From positions 1 through 64,000 of the forward strand of contig CAKTYT010000004.1 in assembly GCA_934633695.1 (NCBI GenBank): a stretch of 64,000 nucleotides of DNA. The letters are read 5' to 3'. The DNA is from an uncultured Clostridia bacterium (GTDB taxonomy: Bacteria; Bacillota; Clostridia; Christensenellales; CAG-138). Position numbers and translations under genes: made by a program. The stretch's first letter is position 1. Every line of letters starts with the position of its first letter. Positions 8,297-16,266 of the stretch are shown in pieces. The notes beneath the pieces were generated by a model. It saw only the letters and a list, made by a program, of their open reading frames with translations. It made no database searches and was not told the DNA's origin.

Positions 8297-8884
8297 ATGG
8301 CAAAGTTATATTTCAGATACGGTGCAATGAGCTCGTCAAAAACAGCTCAGGCAATAATGGTTAAGTACAATTACGGCGAACGCGGGCAAAGGGCTCTCTT
8401 GACAAAGCCGGCAACAGACACAAGGGACGGAAGAAACGTCGTTAAGTCACGCTGCGGGCTGATGGAGGAGTGTATAGTTTTTGATGAGATCCCTATTGAG
8501 GCATTGAAAAACGGAGAGTATGACTGCCTTATCGTTGACGAGGCACAGTTTTTAAACCGTGAACAGGTGCTGTTGCTTGCGGAATTAGTTGACAATTATG
8601 GAGTTCCTGTGATATGCTATGGACTCAGGACGGATTTTCAGGGCAATTTCTTTGAAGGAAGTCATTGGCTGATGGCTCTTGCCGATACCATAGAGGAGAT
8701 AAAAACGATCTGTTGGTGCGGACGAAAAGCGATAATGAATGCACGACTTGACGGAGCGGGGGGGATAACGAAAGTCGGCGAGCAAGTCGTTCTCGGAGCG
8801 GATGATAAATATATAGGCCTTTGCCGGAAACATTGGGCGGAGGGCAAAATCAAACCGGATGGACCAAAGGGTCAGTCCGAGTAA
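8297..8884 (+). CDS. tdk: Thymidine kinase
   Basis: Phosphorylates thymidine with ATP in the salvage pathway. From the ATG at 8297 the protein has 195 residues and starts MAKLYFRYGAMSSSKTAQA, where GAMSSSKT (9-16) is the P-loop. Walker B appears as CLIVDEAQF. The zinc site follows the E. coli type: TICWCGRKA and GLCRKHW. An upstream in-frame extension to 8159 would run back into the permease gene and is rejected. No strong ribosome site is seen; the 10-bp hairpin upstream may matter for initiation. Its position behind a nucleoside importer fits salvage. Confidence 0.92.
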   Translation: MAKLYFRYGAMSSSKTAQAIMVKYNYGERGQRALLTKPATDTRDGRNVVKSRCGLMEECIVFDEIPIEALKNGEYDCLIVDEAQFLNREQVLLLAELVDNYGVPVICYGLRTDFQGNFFEGSHWLMALADTIEEIKTICWCGRKAIMNARLDGAGGITKVGEQVVLGADDKYIGLCRKHWAEGKIKPDGPKGQSE

Positions 8885-8904
8885 ATCTAAGGATTGGTTA
8901 AAAT

Positions 8905-9333
8905 ATGAGGTTTTATATCGCAACAGGTCTGAAAAATGCTGCAAAGGCCAAGCAGGCGGTGAGCGTTCTTCGGCGAAACGGACATGAATTGACTTATGAT
9001 TGGACTGAACATGGAGACATTCGTTCACTCGGTGCCGAAAAGATGGAAGAGGTTGCCTTTAATGAAGTTCGTGCTGTCAGGGACGCCGAGCTATTTGTCG
9101 CATTGCTTCCCGGAGGTTTTGGAACGCACACGGAGCTTGGAGTCGCAATTGCTTCAAGGAGCAATAAACGTGTAATTCTTTGGAGCGAAACAGGCATTGA
9201 GTTTAAATCACCGGGTGAAACATGTGCGTTTTATTTTCATCCCGCTGTTGAAAGATTGGTGTGTTCTTTTGATGAACTCATTGAAATCCTTAACAACGAT
9301 AGGATCGATTCCTCCCTTGACAAAAAAGTCTGA
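8905..9333 (+). CDS. Nucleoside 2-deoxyribosyltransferase-like protein
   Basis: A 142-residue Rossmann-like protein starting MRFYIATGLKNAAKAKQAV, then a DAELFVALLPGGFGTHTELGVA segment. The Glu in HTELG matches the catalytic Glu of the deoxyribosyltransferase/Rcl superfamily. Members cleave or transfer the N-glycosidic bond of deoxynucleotides, but some relatives have unknown roles. It lies 20 bases after tdk and before a strong terminator, so it closes the salvage operon. Confidence 0.7.
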   Translation: MRFYIATGLKNAAKAKQAVSVLRRNGHELTYDWTEHGDIRSLGAEKMEEVAFNEVRAVRDAELFVALLPGGFGTHTELGVAIASRSNKRVILWSETGIEFKSPGETCAFYFHPAVERLVCSFDELIEILNNDRIDSSLDKKV

Positions 9334-9348
9334 TTTGACTTTCTACAT

Positions 9349-9371
9349 CCCCGGCATTCCGGGGTTTTTTT
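9349..9371 (+). terminator. Terminator of the nucleoside operon
   Basis: CCCCGG (9349-9354) and CCGGGG (9359-9364) form a stem with a four-base loop, followed by seven T. Confidence 0.9.
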
Positions 9372-9430
9372 ATCTGCAACGCCTGATATTATAAATGCGG
9401 ATAAAATATTGTTTAAACTGAATTTCGCCA

Positions 9431-9458
9431 TTGATAATTTCGAAATTCAAGGTATAAT
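9431..9458 (+). promoter_or_regulatory. Promoter of mrnC-rlmB-sigH
   Basis: TTGATA (9431-9436) and TATAAT (9453-9458) are 16 bases apart. Transcription would begin near 9465, which bears on the choice of mrnC start. Confidence 0.7.
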
Positions 9459-9460
9459 GG

Positions 9461-9934
9461 ATGCTGATGGAGTATGCAAACAATGAAAACGATACCATCA
9501 TGCTTAAGAGCTTGATGGTGGACAAAATTGCCCGTGCCTTCAGGAAAGACGACGGCAAAGGCTTGAGCGTTGACCCAAGGCAGATGAGCCCGCTGGTGTT
9601 AGCTTATATCGGCGATACCGTTTTTGACCTTTTCATCAGAACAAAACTGGTTTGCACAACGACCCTTCCGGTGCATGGTCTGCACGCTCGTGCGGCAAAA
9701 TGCGTTTGTGCAAAAGCCCAGGCGGAGGCGTTTCGGAAAATTGAAGAGCTTCTTACGGAGGAAGAAATGTACATCTTCAAGAGGGGACGCAATGCTCACA
9801 TGGGGACGGTTCCCAAAAATGCTCAGATAAGCGATTACCGCCATGCGACGGGACTTGAAGCACTGGCAGGGTATTTGTTCCTTCTGGGGCAGGATGAGCG
9901 GCTTTGCGAACTTATGAAAAGGGTTATGGAATAA
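9461..9934 (+). CDS. mrnC: Mini-ribonuclease III
   Basis: A compact RNase III catalytic domain without dsRNA-binding domain, which in B. subtilis matures 23S rRNA. Key blocks: LAYIGDTVFDLFIR (with the catalytic Asp), RGRNAH, VPKNAQISDYRHATGLEALAGYLF (the second acidic site). The start is uncertain. ATG at 9461 lies upstream of the predicted transcription start, and ATG at 9467, 9500 or 9515 may be the real one; none has a clear ribosome site. The gene order mrnC-rlmB-sigH matches the B. subtilis yacO region, with yacP missing. Confidence 0.88.
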   Translation: MLMEYANNENDTIMLKSLMVDKIARAFRKDDGKGLSVDPRQMSPLVLAYIGDTVFDLFIRTKLVCTTTLPVHGLHARAAKCVCAKAQAEAFRKIEELLTEEEMYIFKRGRNAHMGTVPKNAQISDYRHATGLEALAGYLFLLGQDERLCELMKRVME

Positions 9935-9979
9935 CGGCTTGTTTAGTACACCCGAAAATGATTTTTTAAAGGAGCTATT

Positions 9980-11551
9980 ATGGCAGACAGCAGGCAGAAA
10001 GTAACGGGGTTCAGAGACGGACGACCGGTCTACAGGAAAATTAACGGTGCTAAGTCTTACAGTGAAAGGAAATCCTTTGGCGAACGCGATTTCGACGGTA
10101 AGAGAGATAGCAGAAGAGATGGCAAAAGAGATTTTGACCGCAGTGACAGGAAGCCTTACGGCGACAGGAAGTCCTTTGGCGAACGCGATTTCGACGGTAA
10201 GAGAGATAGCAGAAGAGATGGCAAAAGAGATTTTGACCGCAGTGACAGGAAGCCTTACGGTGACAGGAAGTCTTTTGGCGAACGCGATTTCGATGGCAAG
10301 AGAGATGGCAAAGGAAACGTCAAGAGAGATTTTGACCGCAGTGACAGGAAGCCCTTTGGCGAACGCGATTTTGACGGTAAGAGAGATAGCAGAAGAGATG
10401 ACAAAAGAGATTTTGACCGCAGTGACAGGAAGCCCTTTGGCGAACGCGATTTCGACGGCAGGAGGGACGGCAGAGGAAACGGCAAGAGAGATTTTGACCG
10501 CAGTAAGAGAGATTTTTACAGTGAACGCAATTTCGATTGCAGCGACAGAAGACCCTACGGCGAACGCGAATTTGGCGGTAAGAATGACGAAAAGAGAAAT
10601 TTAGGACGCAGTGACAGGAAAGATTACGATGGCAGGAAGAGCTTTAGCGAACACCGTGACTTTGATAGGAAAAGGGATAACAGGTTCTTTGAAGGCAAGA
10701 AGGACGACAGGTTCGATCGCGAGAAAGACGCCTTTGAAAGCAGTATCCTGTTTGGCGTGGAAGATGACGCCGAAGAAAATGGCGAACAGGGTGAGACTCC
10801 TTCCGACATTATAATGGGCAGAAATCCCGTTAAAGAGGCGATTAAGAGCGGAAGGAGCATTGACAGGATTCTTGTTACTAAGGAACATGACGGTTCACTC
10901 GGAGAAATTGTCGGCCTTGCGAGAGATTTGAACCTTGTTATCCGTGAGGTTGACAGGTCAAAGCTGGATGAACTCTGTATGCCTTTCGGTCATAATGGCA
11001 AGCCAGGCAACCATCAGGGTATTGTTGCGGAAATCCCGGGCGTCGAATATTCAGAGCTCAGTGACATTCTTGAATATGCAGAGTCACGCAATGAGAAACC
11101 ATTTATTATCCTGCTTGACGGCATTGAAGACCCGCATAATCTCGGTTCAATCATCCGCAGTGCAGAATGTGCTGGTGCACATGGTGTTGTTATAACCAAG
11201 AGACGCTGTGCTTCCGTGACGGCGGCGGTCGTGAAGACTTCAGCAGGTGCAGCAGAGCATATGCGTTGTGCCCGTGTCGTCAATCTCGGCAATGCAATTG
11301 ATATGCTGAAGGAACGCGGAGTATGGGTTGCAGGGGCGGATATGGATGGAAAACCCATGTATGACGTCGATATGAAGGGTGCCTTTGCCTTGGTGATCGG
11401 CAGTGAGGGAGATGGACTGTCTCACCTCGTGAAGGAAAAATGTGACTTCCTTGTCTCAATTCCCCTCCACGGGAAGATCGGCTCACTTAATGCCGCTGTC
11501 GCAGGAGCAATAGTGATGTTTGAAAAGAACAGGCAGGATGCTGTAAGATAA
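9980..11551 (+). CDS. rlmB: 23S rRNA 2'-O-methyltransferase RlmB with a 270-residue repeat extension
   Basis: The last 250 residues or so (from SDIIMGRNPVKEAI) are an ordinary SPOUT methyltransferase of the TrmH/RlmB group, with ILLDGIEDPHNLGSIIRSAE, FALVIGSEGDGLS and SIPLHGKIGSLNAAVAG, the knotted AdoMet site. The first 270 residues are low-complexity, almost only Arg, Asp, Lys, Gly, Ser and Phe, in 33- and 27-residue repeats built from GERDFDGKRDSRRD and FDRSDRKP. This is far longer than the family's usual N-terminal substrate-binding domain. It is probably disordered and RNA-binding. GGAGC precedes the ATG. Confidence 0.92.
   Translation: MADSRQKVTGFRDGRPVYRKINGAKSYSERKSFGERDFDGKRDSRRDGKRDFDRSDRKPYGDRKSFGERDFDGKRDSRRDGKRDFDRSDRKPYGDRKSFGERDFDGKRDGKGNVKRDFDRSDRKPFGERDFDGKRDSRRDDKRDFDRSDRKPFGERDFDGRRDGRGNGKRDFDRSKRDFYSERNFDCSDRRPYGEREFGGKNDEKRNLGRSDRKDYDGRKSFSEHRDFDRKRDNRFFEGKKDDRFDREKDAFESSILFGVEDDAEENGEQGETPSDIIMGRNPVKEAIKSGRSIDRILVTKEHDGSLGEIVGLARDLNLVIREVDRSKLDELCMPFGHNGKPGNHQGIVAEIPGVEYSELSDILEYAESRNEKPFIILLDGIEDPHNLGSIIRSAECAGAHGVVITKRRCASVTAAVVKTSAGAAEHMRCARVVNLGNAIDMLKERGVWVAGADMDGKPMYDVDMKGAFALVIGSEGDGLSHLVKEKCDFLVSIPLHGKIGSLNAAVAGAIVMFEKNRQDAVR
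10079..10520 (+). repeat. Coding tandem repeats in rlmB (99-bp and 81-bp periods)
   Basis: The landmark GGCGAACGCGATTT recurs at 10079, 10178, 10277, 10358 and 10439, giving two steps of 99 bp then two of 81 bp. All periods are multiples of three, so copy changes keep the frame. The copies are almost identical at DNA level. Confidence 0.9.
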
Positions 11552-11558
11552 AAAAAGT

Positions 11559-12209
11559 ATGGACGCAGGATTTGATTTTGATAAACTTGAAGCAATGACC
11601 GATGAGCAGCTCGTTTCGCTTGCACAGTCCGGCAATGTTGATGCAGAGCATGTGCTTATTTTGCGTGAAATGAAGCTTGTCCGAATGAAAGCCAAACCGT
11701 TTTTTCTTGCCGGTGCGGACAGGTCGGACTTGCTCCAGGAGGGTGCAATAGGACTTCTCTATGCAATAAGAAAGTTTGATTCGAAAAAGAATACTGCGTT
11801 CAGAACCTTTGCGGATGTTTGCATAGGCAGGCAGCTGATAACCGCTGTCAAAAAATCTACGAGACTTAAACATGCCCCGCTGAACGGTTATGTTTCGCTC
11901 GACAGGCCGGCATACATTGGAGATGACTCCGATGATGGCGACAGTGTCGGTGAAACACTTGAAATGGGTTCGGTACAAAGTCCTGAGGAAATGGCGATTG
12001 AAAAAGAATCGATGCGTCTGCTGGTTGCCGGGATGAACAAAAGTCTCACCGAGCTTGAAAACAACTGTCTCAGGTGTTATCTCAGCGGAATGAGCTATCA
12101 GGAAATTGCCGGGCAAAATGGTATTGCTCAGAAGACTGTCGATAATGCACTGCAAAGGGTCAAGAAAAAGCTTGTGAAGCTGCTGGATGAACTTCACAAG
12201 CCCGAATAA
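11559..12209 (+). CDS. sigH: RNA polymerase sigma-H factor
   Basis: A 216-residue sigma-70-family factor of the SigH/Spo0H type, which drives early sporulation genes. Region 2 includes GADRSDLLQEGAIGLLYAIR and AFRTFADVCIGRQL; region 4 holds the HTH MSYQEIAGQNGIAQKTVDNALQRV. It lies seven bases after rlmB, the same neighbourhood as in B. subtilis. No good ribosome site precedes the ATG at 11559; MTDEQLV at 11595 is a possible alternative, but coupling with rlmB could also explain this. Confidence 0.9.
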   Translation: MDAGFDFDKLEAMTDEQLVSLAQSGNVDAEHVLILREMKLVRMKAKPFFLAGADRSDLLQEGAIGLLYAIRKFDSKKNTAFRTFADVCIGRQLITAVKKSTRLKHAPLNGYVSLDRPAYIGDDSDDGDSVGETLEMGSVQSPEEMAIEKESMRLLVAGMNKSLTELENNCLRCYLSGMSYQEIAGQNGIAQKTVDNALQRVKKKLVKLLDELHKPE

Positions 12210-12230
12210 ACACATGATAATCCAACGCAG

Positions 12231-12263
12231 AGCCGAACTTGCATATGCATTTTCGGCTTTTTT
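12231..12263 (+). terminator. Terminator after sigH
   Basis: AGCCGAA (12231-12237) and TTCGGCT (12252-12258), then a T-run. The loop contains the palindrome GCATATGC. Confidence 0.8.
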
Positions 12264-12336
12264 CGTTGACAACATTCAATATCGTTGAAAGATTGGATAA
12301 GTCAGTTTTCGAATACTGCCAAAGCAATTTCAATGA

Positions 12337-12978
12337 TTACAGCATTTGAATTTGCTTATACATGTCCTGCATTTTTCTGTCAATTTCGGCAATCTCATCT
12401 GCACAATCAAACATTTCCTTACTGATATGCGGCGGAATGTTTTTTGAATTTTTGTAGCGAAGATCGTGCTCGAGACTTGCCCAGAAATCCATAGCAACGG
12501 TTCGAAGCTGAATTTCTGCACGGGCATACTCTATGCTGGAAGAGAGATAAACGGGAATCTCGACGTCAAGGTGCAGACTGCGGTACCCGTTGAAATTCGG
12601 GTGCTTAATGTAATCTGTGCGATCTGTCAGGCGAATGTCCTTCTGCTTGAGAAAAATTTCCTCCATATCATACACATCATCAATATAGCAGCAAACGACG
12701 CGGACGCCTGCAATGTCATTGAGATTTTTTCTTGCAGAGGCAATGCTGACCTCAAACCCATTTTTTACGAGCTTTGCACACATACTGGCGGGGGATTTCA
12801 ATCGGCTTTCAATGTGGTGAATCGGGTTGCGGTCATGATGCATACGAAATTCATCATTTAAAATATCAAACTTTAGTCTAAGCTGCATAAGTGCGGCGTT
12901 GTAAATCTGCTGAAGCTCACGCAATTCTGCGGAAGATTCAAAGGTGGTTACGGATGGTTGAATGGGGAGATTTGCCAT
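12337..12978 (-). CDS. Small alarmone synthetase, (p)ppGpp synthetase (RelQ/RelP type)
   Basis: Transfers pyrophosphate from ATP to GDP or GTP in the stringent response. The 213-residue product has only a RelA/SpoT synthetase domain and no hydrolase domain. Visible motifs are ARKNLNDIAGVRVVCCYIDD, IKHPNFNGYRSLHLDVE and ARAEIQLRTVAMDFWASLEH, the last being the metal/GDP-binding strand. The start MANLPIQ at 12978 has AGGAAGG upstream; a longer frame to 13035 lacks this. It is transcribed divergently from the DegV gene and convergent with sigH. Confidence 0.88.
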   Translation of the reverse strand: MANLPIQPSVTTFESSAELRELQQIYNAALMQLRLKFDILNDEFRMHHDRNPIHHIESRLKSPASMCAKLVKNGFEVSIASARKNLNDIAGVRVVCCYIDDVYDMEEIFLKQKDIRLTDRTDYIKHPNFNGYRSLHLDVEIPVYLSSSIEYARAEIQLRTVAMDFWASLEHDLRYKNSKNIPPHISKEMFDCADEIAEIDRKMQDMYKQIQML

Positions 12979-13047
12979 ATTGATCGACCTTCCTTTCTTT
13001 GTGAATGTAAATGCGGCTGTGGTCGTACGACTCACTCAGCACACCTA

Positions 13048-13077
13048 ATTATACCACAAGGCATATATCATACTCAA
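13048..13077 (-). promoter_or_regulatory. Promoter of the alarmone synthetase
   Basis: On the minus strand, TTGAGT (13072-13077) and TATAAT (13048-13053), 18 bases apart. Confidence 0.6.
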
Positions 13078-13228
13078 CAGCAAATAAGGAAGTATTTTGC
13101 CCGAAAAACTCAAAAATAGTATATAAAACGCCCGTGAAACGGTTTTGTGTCCCAAAATCGGCAGAATAAAGCAATATATGAATACTGTCTCTTTACAGAA
13201 AAAAAAAGAGGTGGTAAAATAGAACTGA

Positions 13229-13281
13229 CCCGTTGTATACGGGAAAATGGTAGCGAAAGGGGCTCCGCCGCAGGTGGAGTC
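13229..13281 (+). other. Structured leader upstream of the DegV gene
   Basis: The 12979-13297 gap holds the divergent promoter region and two hairpins: CCCGT/ACGGG (13229-13243) and GGCTCCGCC/GGTGGAGTC (13261-13281, 9 bp with two G-U pairs and a three-base loop). No known riboswitch consensus was recognised. The DegV ATG is 17 bases downstream and has no clear ribosome site, so the leader could influence translation. Confidence 0.4.
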
Positions 13282-13297
13282 GGATTAAAGTGTCTAT

Positions 13298-14155
13298 ATG
13301 GTAAAAATATGCTGCGACAGCACCACGGATCTGAGGAATGAAGTCACGGGGCTTGATCTCTATGATGAAAATTCAGTTAGCGTCGTTCCGCTCTATGTTC
13401 GCATCGGAAACGAGGAGTATATTGACGGTGTTGACATGACGATGACAAGAATGCTCCATATGTGCGGTGACATGAAGGAACTGCCGAAGACTGCCGCTCC
13501 GGAAATATCAAGGCTTGAAGAATTCTTCACAAAACAGGTTGAGGATGGTTCCGAATTGGTGTTCATAACCATAAGCTCGGATTTTTCATCAAGTTACAAC
13601 AATGCCTGCGTCGCTGCAGAAGCAGTGGGAAACGTTTATGTCGTTGATTCACGCAACCTCTCTTCTGGCGGCGGTCACGTCGTTATGGAGGCTGTAAGCC
13701 TTGCAAAGCAGGGCATCGGCGGGGCGGAAATCAAACGCATTCTCGACGAGCAGATAACCGACAAAGTTGAAGCAAGCTTCGTCCTTGACAGGCTTGATTA
13801 TATGGTGAAGGGCGGGAGATGCTCTGCCGTTGCGGCTTTGGGTGCAAATATTTTGCAGCTCCATCCCAGTATTGAGGTCATTGACGGCAAGATGAAAGTT
13901 GTGAAGAAATACAGAGGTTCATGGGAACGCTGCCTCAGAAGTTATGTCAAGGACAGGCTATTTGAGCGCGACGGGATCAGATTTCATCGTATTTTTATTA
14001 CTTACACCGAGACAGATGAAAGCATAGTTGATGAGGTCGAAGAGCTCATCAGAGAATATGCTGATTTTGACCAAATTATCAGAACAACGGCCGGCTGTAC
14101 TGTCGCAAGTCATTGCGGTCCGCGTACGCTTGGCATTTTGTTCATAAGAAAATAA
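13298..14155 (+). CDS. DegV family fatty-acid-binding protein
   Basis: DegV/FakB proteins hold a fatty acid, often to present it to the FakA kinase. The 285-residue product matches along its length: CCDSTTDL near the start, KTAAPEISRLEEFF, ISSDFSSSYNNA, YVVDSRNLSSGGG, LDYMVKGGRCSAVAALGANI and a closing HCGPRTLGILFI, which contains the His/Gly residues contacting the carboxylate. No fakA is in the window. It begins with MVKICC at 13298; no good Shine-Dalgarno is present. Confidence 0.88.
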   Translation: MVKICCDSTTDLRNEVTGLDLYDENSVSVVPLYVRIGNEEYIDGVDMTMTRMLHMCGDMKELPKTAAPEISRLEEFFTKQVEDGSELVFITISSDFSSSYNNACVAAEAVGNVYVVDSRNLSSGGGHVVMEAVSLAKQGIGGAEIKRILDEQITDKVEASFVLDRLDYMVKGGRCSAVAALGANILQLHPSIEVIDGKMKVVKKYRGSWERCLRSYVKDRLFERDGIRFHRIFITYTETDESIVDEVEELIREYADFDQIIRTTAGCTVASHCGPRTLGILFIRK

Positions 14156-14181
14156 GCTACTGCAAAACAAGAGAGGGTATT

Positions 14182-15759
14182 ATGATGAAAGCTTTTATTG
14201 AAAACATGGGTATTCTTGACCCGAAAGCTGTCTACCGCAATCTGTCGCCTGCCGAGCTGACCGAAAGGGCTTTGGCAAGGGGCGAAGGTAAACTCAACAA
14301 GACCGGTGCTCTTATTATCAATACCGGTAAGTACACGGGAAGATCCCCCAACGACCGCTTTATCGTTGATTCTCCCTGCGTCCATGACCTCGTTGATTGG
14401 GGAAAGGTGAACGTTCCCATCAGTCGAGAAGACGCAGACAATATTTACGATAAAATGTGTGCGTACATGCAGAACAGGGAAGTGTTTGTCGTTGACGGAT
14501 ACGTCGGTGCAGACCCTTCGTATGCACTGCCAATCAGAGTTGTTTGCGAAAATGCCGCGAGTGCACTGTTTGCAACCCAGGCATTTGTTCGTCCCGCAAA
14601 GGAAGCTCTTGAAGGTTTTGAACCCAAGTTCACGGTACTCTGTACTCCAGGTTTTAAGTGCAGTCCAGAAAAGGATCATGTCAATTCTGAAGCTGCGATC
14701 ATCCTCGATTTTGAGAAGAACCGCGTTACCATTGCCTGTTCGATGTACTCCGGCGAAATTAAAAAAGGCATGTTTTCCGTCATGAATTTCCTCATGCCCC
14801 AGAAGGGCGTATTCCCCATGCATTGCTCTGCGAACATCGGCAATGATGGTGATGCTGCGTTGTTCTTTGGCCTTAGCGGAACAGGTAAAACCACTCTTTC
14901 TGCCGATCCGAACCGTTGGCTCATCGGTGATGACGAACACGGCTGGTCGGACAACGGCGTCTTTAATTTTGAGGGCGGCTGCTACGCAAAGTGCATTAAC
15001 CTTTCAAAAGAAAATGAACCTGAAATTTGGAATGCAATCAGGTTCGGTGCTCTCGTTGAAAATGTTGTTATGTGTGATGAGTGCCGTGAGCTTGACTTTG
15101 CCGATTCCAGATATACCGAGAACACCAGAGTTGCATACCCCGTTGAATACATACCAAACTGCGTGATTCCCGGCATGGGCGGTCATCCCAAGACTGTCAT
15201 TTTCCTCACAGCTGATGCTTTTGGTGTTCTTCCTCCCATTGCAAAGCTTGACAAGAATATGGCGAAATATCACTTTGTATCCGGCTACACCAGCAAGCTT
15301 GCAGGTACGGAACGCGGAATCAAAGAACCCCAAGCGACCTTCTCCACCTGCTTCGGAGCTCCTTTCCTGCCCATGCATCCCTCCGTGTATGCAGAAATGC
15401 TTGGCAAGAAGATTGATGAACACGGTGCAAACGTATTTCTTATTAATACCGGTTGGTCCGGTGGTCCCTATGGCGTTGGCAGCAGAATGAAGATCAAGTA
15501 CACCCGTGCGATGGTAACTGCCGCTCTTGAAGGCAAGCTCAATGATGTCGAATACGAACTCCATCCTATTTTCAACGTATGGGTTCCCAAGACCTGTGAA
15601 GGTGTGCCCTCTGAGGTACTCAATCCCCGTGAGATGTGGGCAGACAAGGAAGCATACGACGTACAGGCCAAGCAGCTTGCAAATATGTTCGTGAAGAACT
15701 TTGCAAAGTACAATAATATGCCTGAAAATATTATCAATGCAGGTCCTAAAGCCGAGTAA
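14182..15759 (+). CDS. pckA: Phosphoenolpyruvate carboxykinase (ATP)
   Basis: Interconverts oxaloacetate plus ATP and PEP plus CO2 plus ADP; in anaerobes it often works toward oxaloacetate. From MMKAF at 14182 (GAGAGGGT upstream) it has 525 residues, the normal family length. Motifs: NTGKYTGRSPNDRFIV near the N-terminus, the kinase P-loop GLSGTGKTT (about 230-238), the metal site GDDEHGWSDNGVFNFEGGCY, and GYTSKLAGTERG. A monocistronic unit ended by a strong terminator. Confidence 0.95.
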   Translation: MMKAFIENMGILDPKAVYRNLSPAELTERALARGEGKLNKTGALIINTGKYTGRSPNDRFIVDSPCVHDLVDWGKVNVPISREDADNIYDKMCAYMQNREVFVVDGYVGADPSYALPIRVVCENAASALFATQAFVRPAKEALEGFEPKFTVLCTPGFKCSPEKDHVNSEAAIILDFEKNRVTIACSMYSGEIKKGMFSVMNFLMPQKGVFPMHCSANIGNDGDAALFFGLSGTGKTTLSADPNRWLIGDDEHGWSDNGVFNFEGGCYAKCINLSKENEPEIWNAIRFGALVENVVMCDECRELDFADSRYTENTRVAYPVEYIPNCVIPGMGGHPKTVIFLTADAFGVLPPIAKLDKNMAKYHFVSGYTSKLAGTERGIKEPQATFSTCFGAPFLPMHPSVYAEMLGKKIDEHGANVFLINTGWSGGPYGVGSRMKIKYTRAMVTAALEGKLNDVEYELHPIFNVWVPKTCEGVPSEVLNPREMWADKEAYDVQAKQLANMFVKNFAKYNNMPENIINAGPKAE

Positions 15760-15794
15760 TTGAATAAAGCTTTGTTTTTGATCCAAACAATCGT

Positions 15795-15831
15795 AACCGT
15801 GCAGTCGTGAACCGGCTGCACGGTTCTTTTT
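15795..15831 (+). terminator. Terminator of pckA
   Basis: AACCGTGCAG (15795-15804) pairs with CTGCACGGTT (15816-15825), followed by CTTTTT. Confidence 0.9.
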
Positions 15832-15940
15832 GGAATATCGGCAGCAATATTGCGGACAAACCCGGATAATGGGGAACTTATCTTTCGGAGAGAACTATTT
15901 CCCGGGAAATGGCGGTGCATAGATAGGAATAAGTGCCGAA

Positions 15941-16150
15941 TCATTCGGTACTGTTCCAAAAACAAAGATAATCGATTAATTTTTTTACGACAAACGAGGC
16001 ATGACGGATGCTTTTCGAGGCGAAAATGATATTGCGGGAAGCGACAATATCAAGCGGCTTGACAACGATGTTATAGGGAATCAGTGCAATCAGGGATACT
16101 GACAATGCGGTGAAAATAGTTATCGATGAAGATGTCTTAAAGGAGACATA
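15941..16150 (-). pseudogene. Possible gene remnant in the 15760-16266 gap
   Basis: The 500-base gap after pckA has no intact gene. On the minus strand an open stretch of about 70 codons without a start reads protein-like (IALIPYNIVVKPLDIVASRN, then FVVKKLIDYL) and ends at a stop at 15941-15943. I do not recognise it. The same gap contains AGGAGA followed by an 11-codon frame at 16154 and a GCCG/CGGC hairpin near 16222-16250. Low confidence: it may be chance. Confidence 0.25.
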
Positions 16151-16266
16151 TTATGGGTGCAGTGACGGCACGACAACCGGCTATCTAAAAATTGAAACAG
16201 AAAAAATAGTCAATGTTTTCCTGCCGTTCGTTTGTTACGAACCGGCGGTAATAAAGATTTGATTTG

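Noticed and set aside
10079..10520. Regular repeats that could suggest a CRISPR array
   Set aside because: The repeats are contiguous, in frame with rlmB, and have no unique spacers; no cas genes are present.
13147..13341. A 64-codon frame ahead of and overlapping the DegV start
   Set aside because: Composition is not protein-like, and it covers the hairpin leader; no family or ribosome site is seen.
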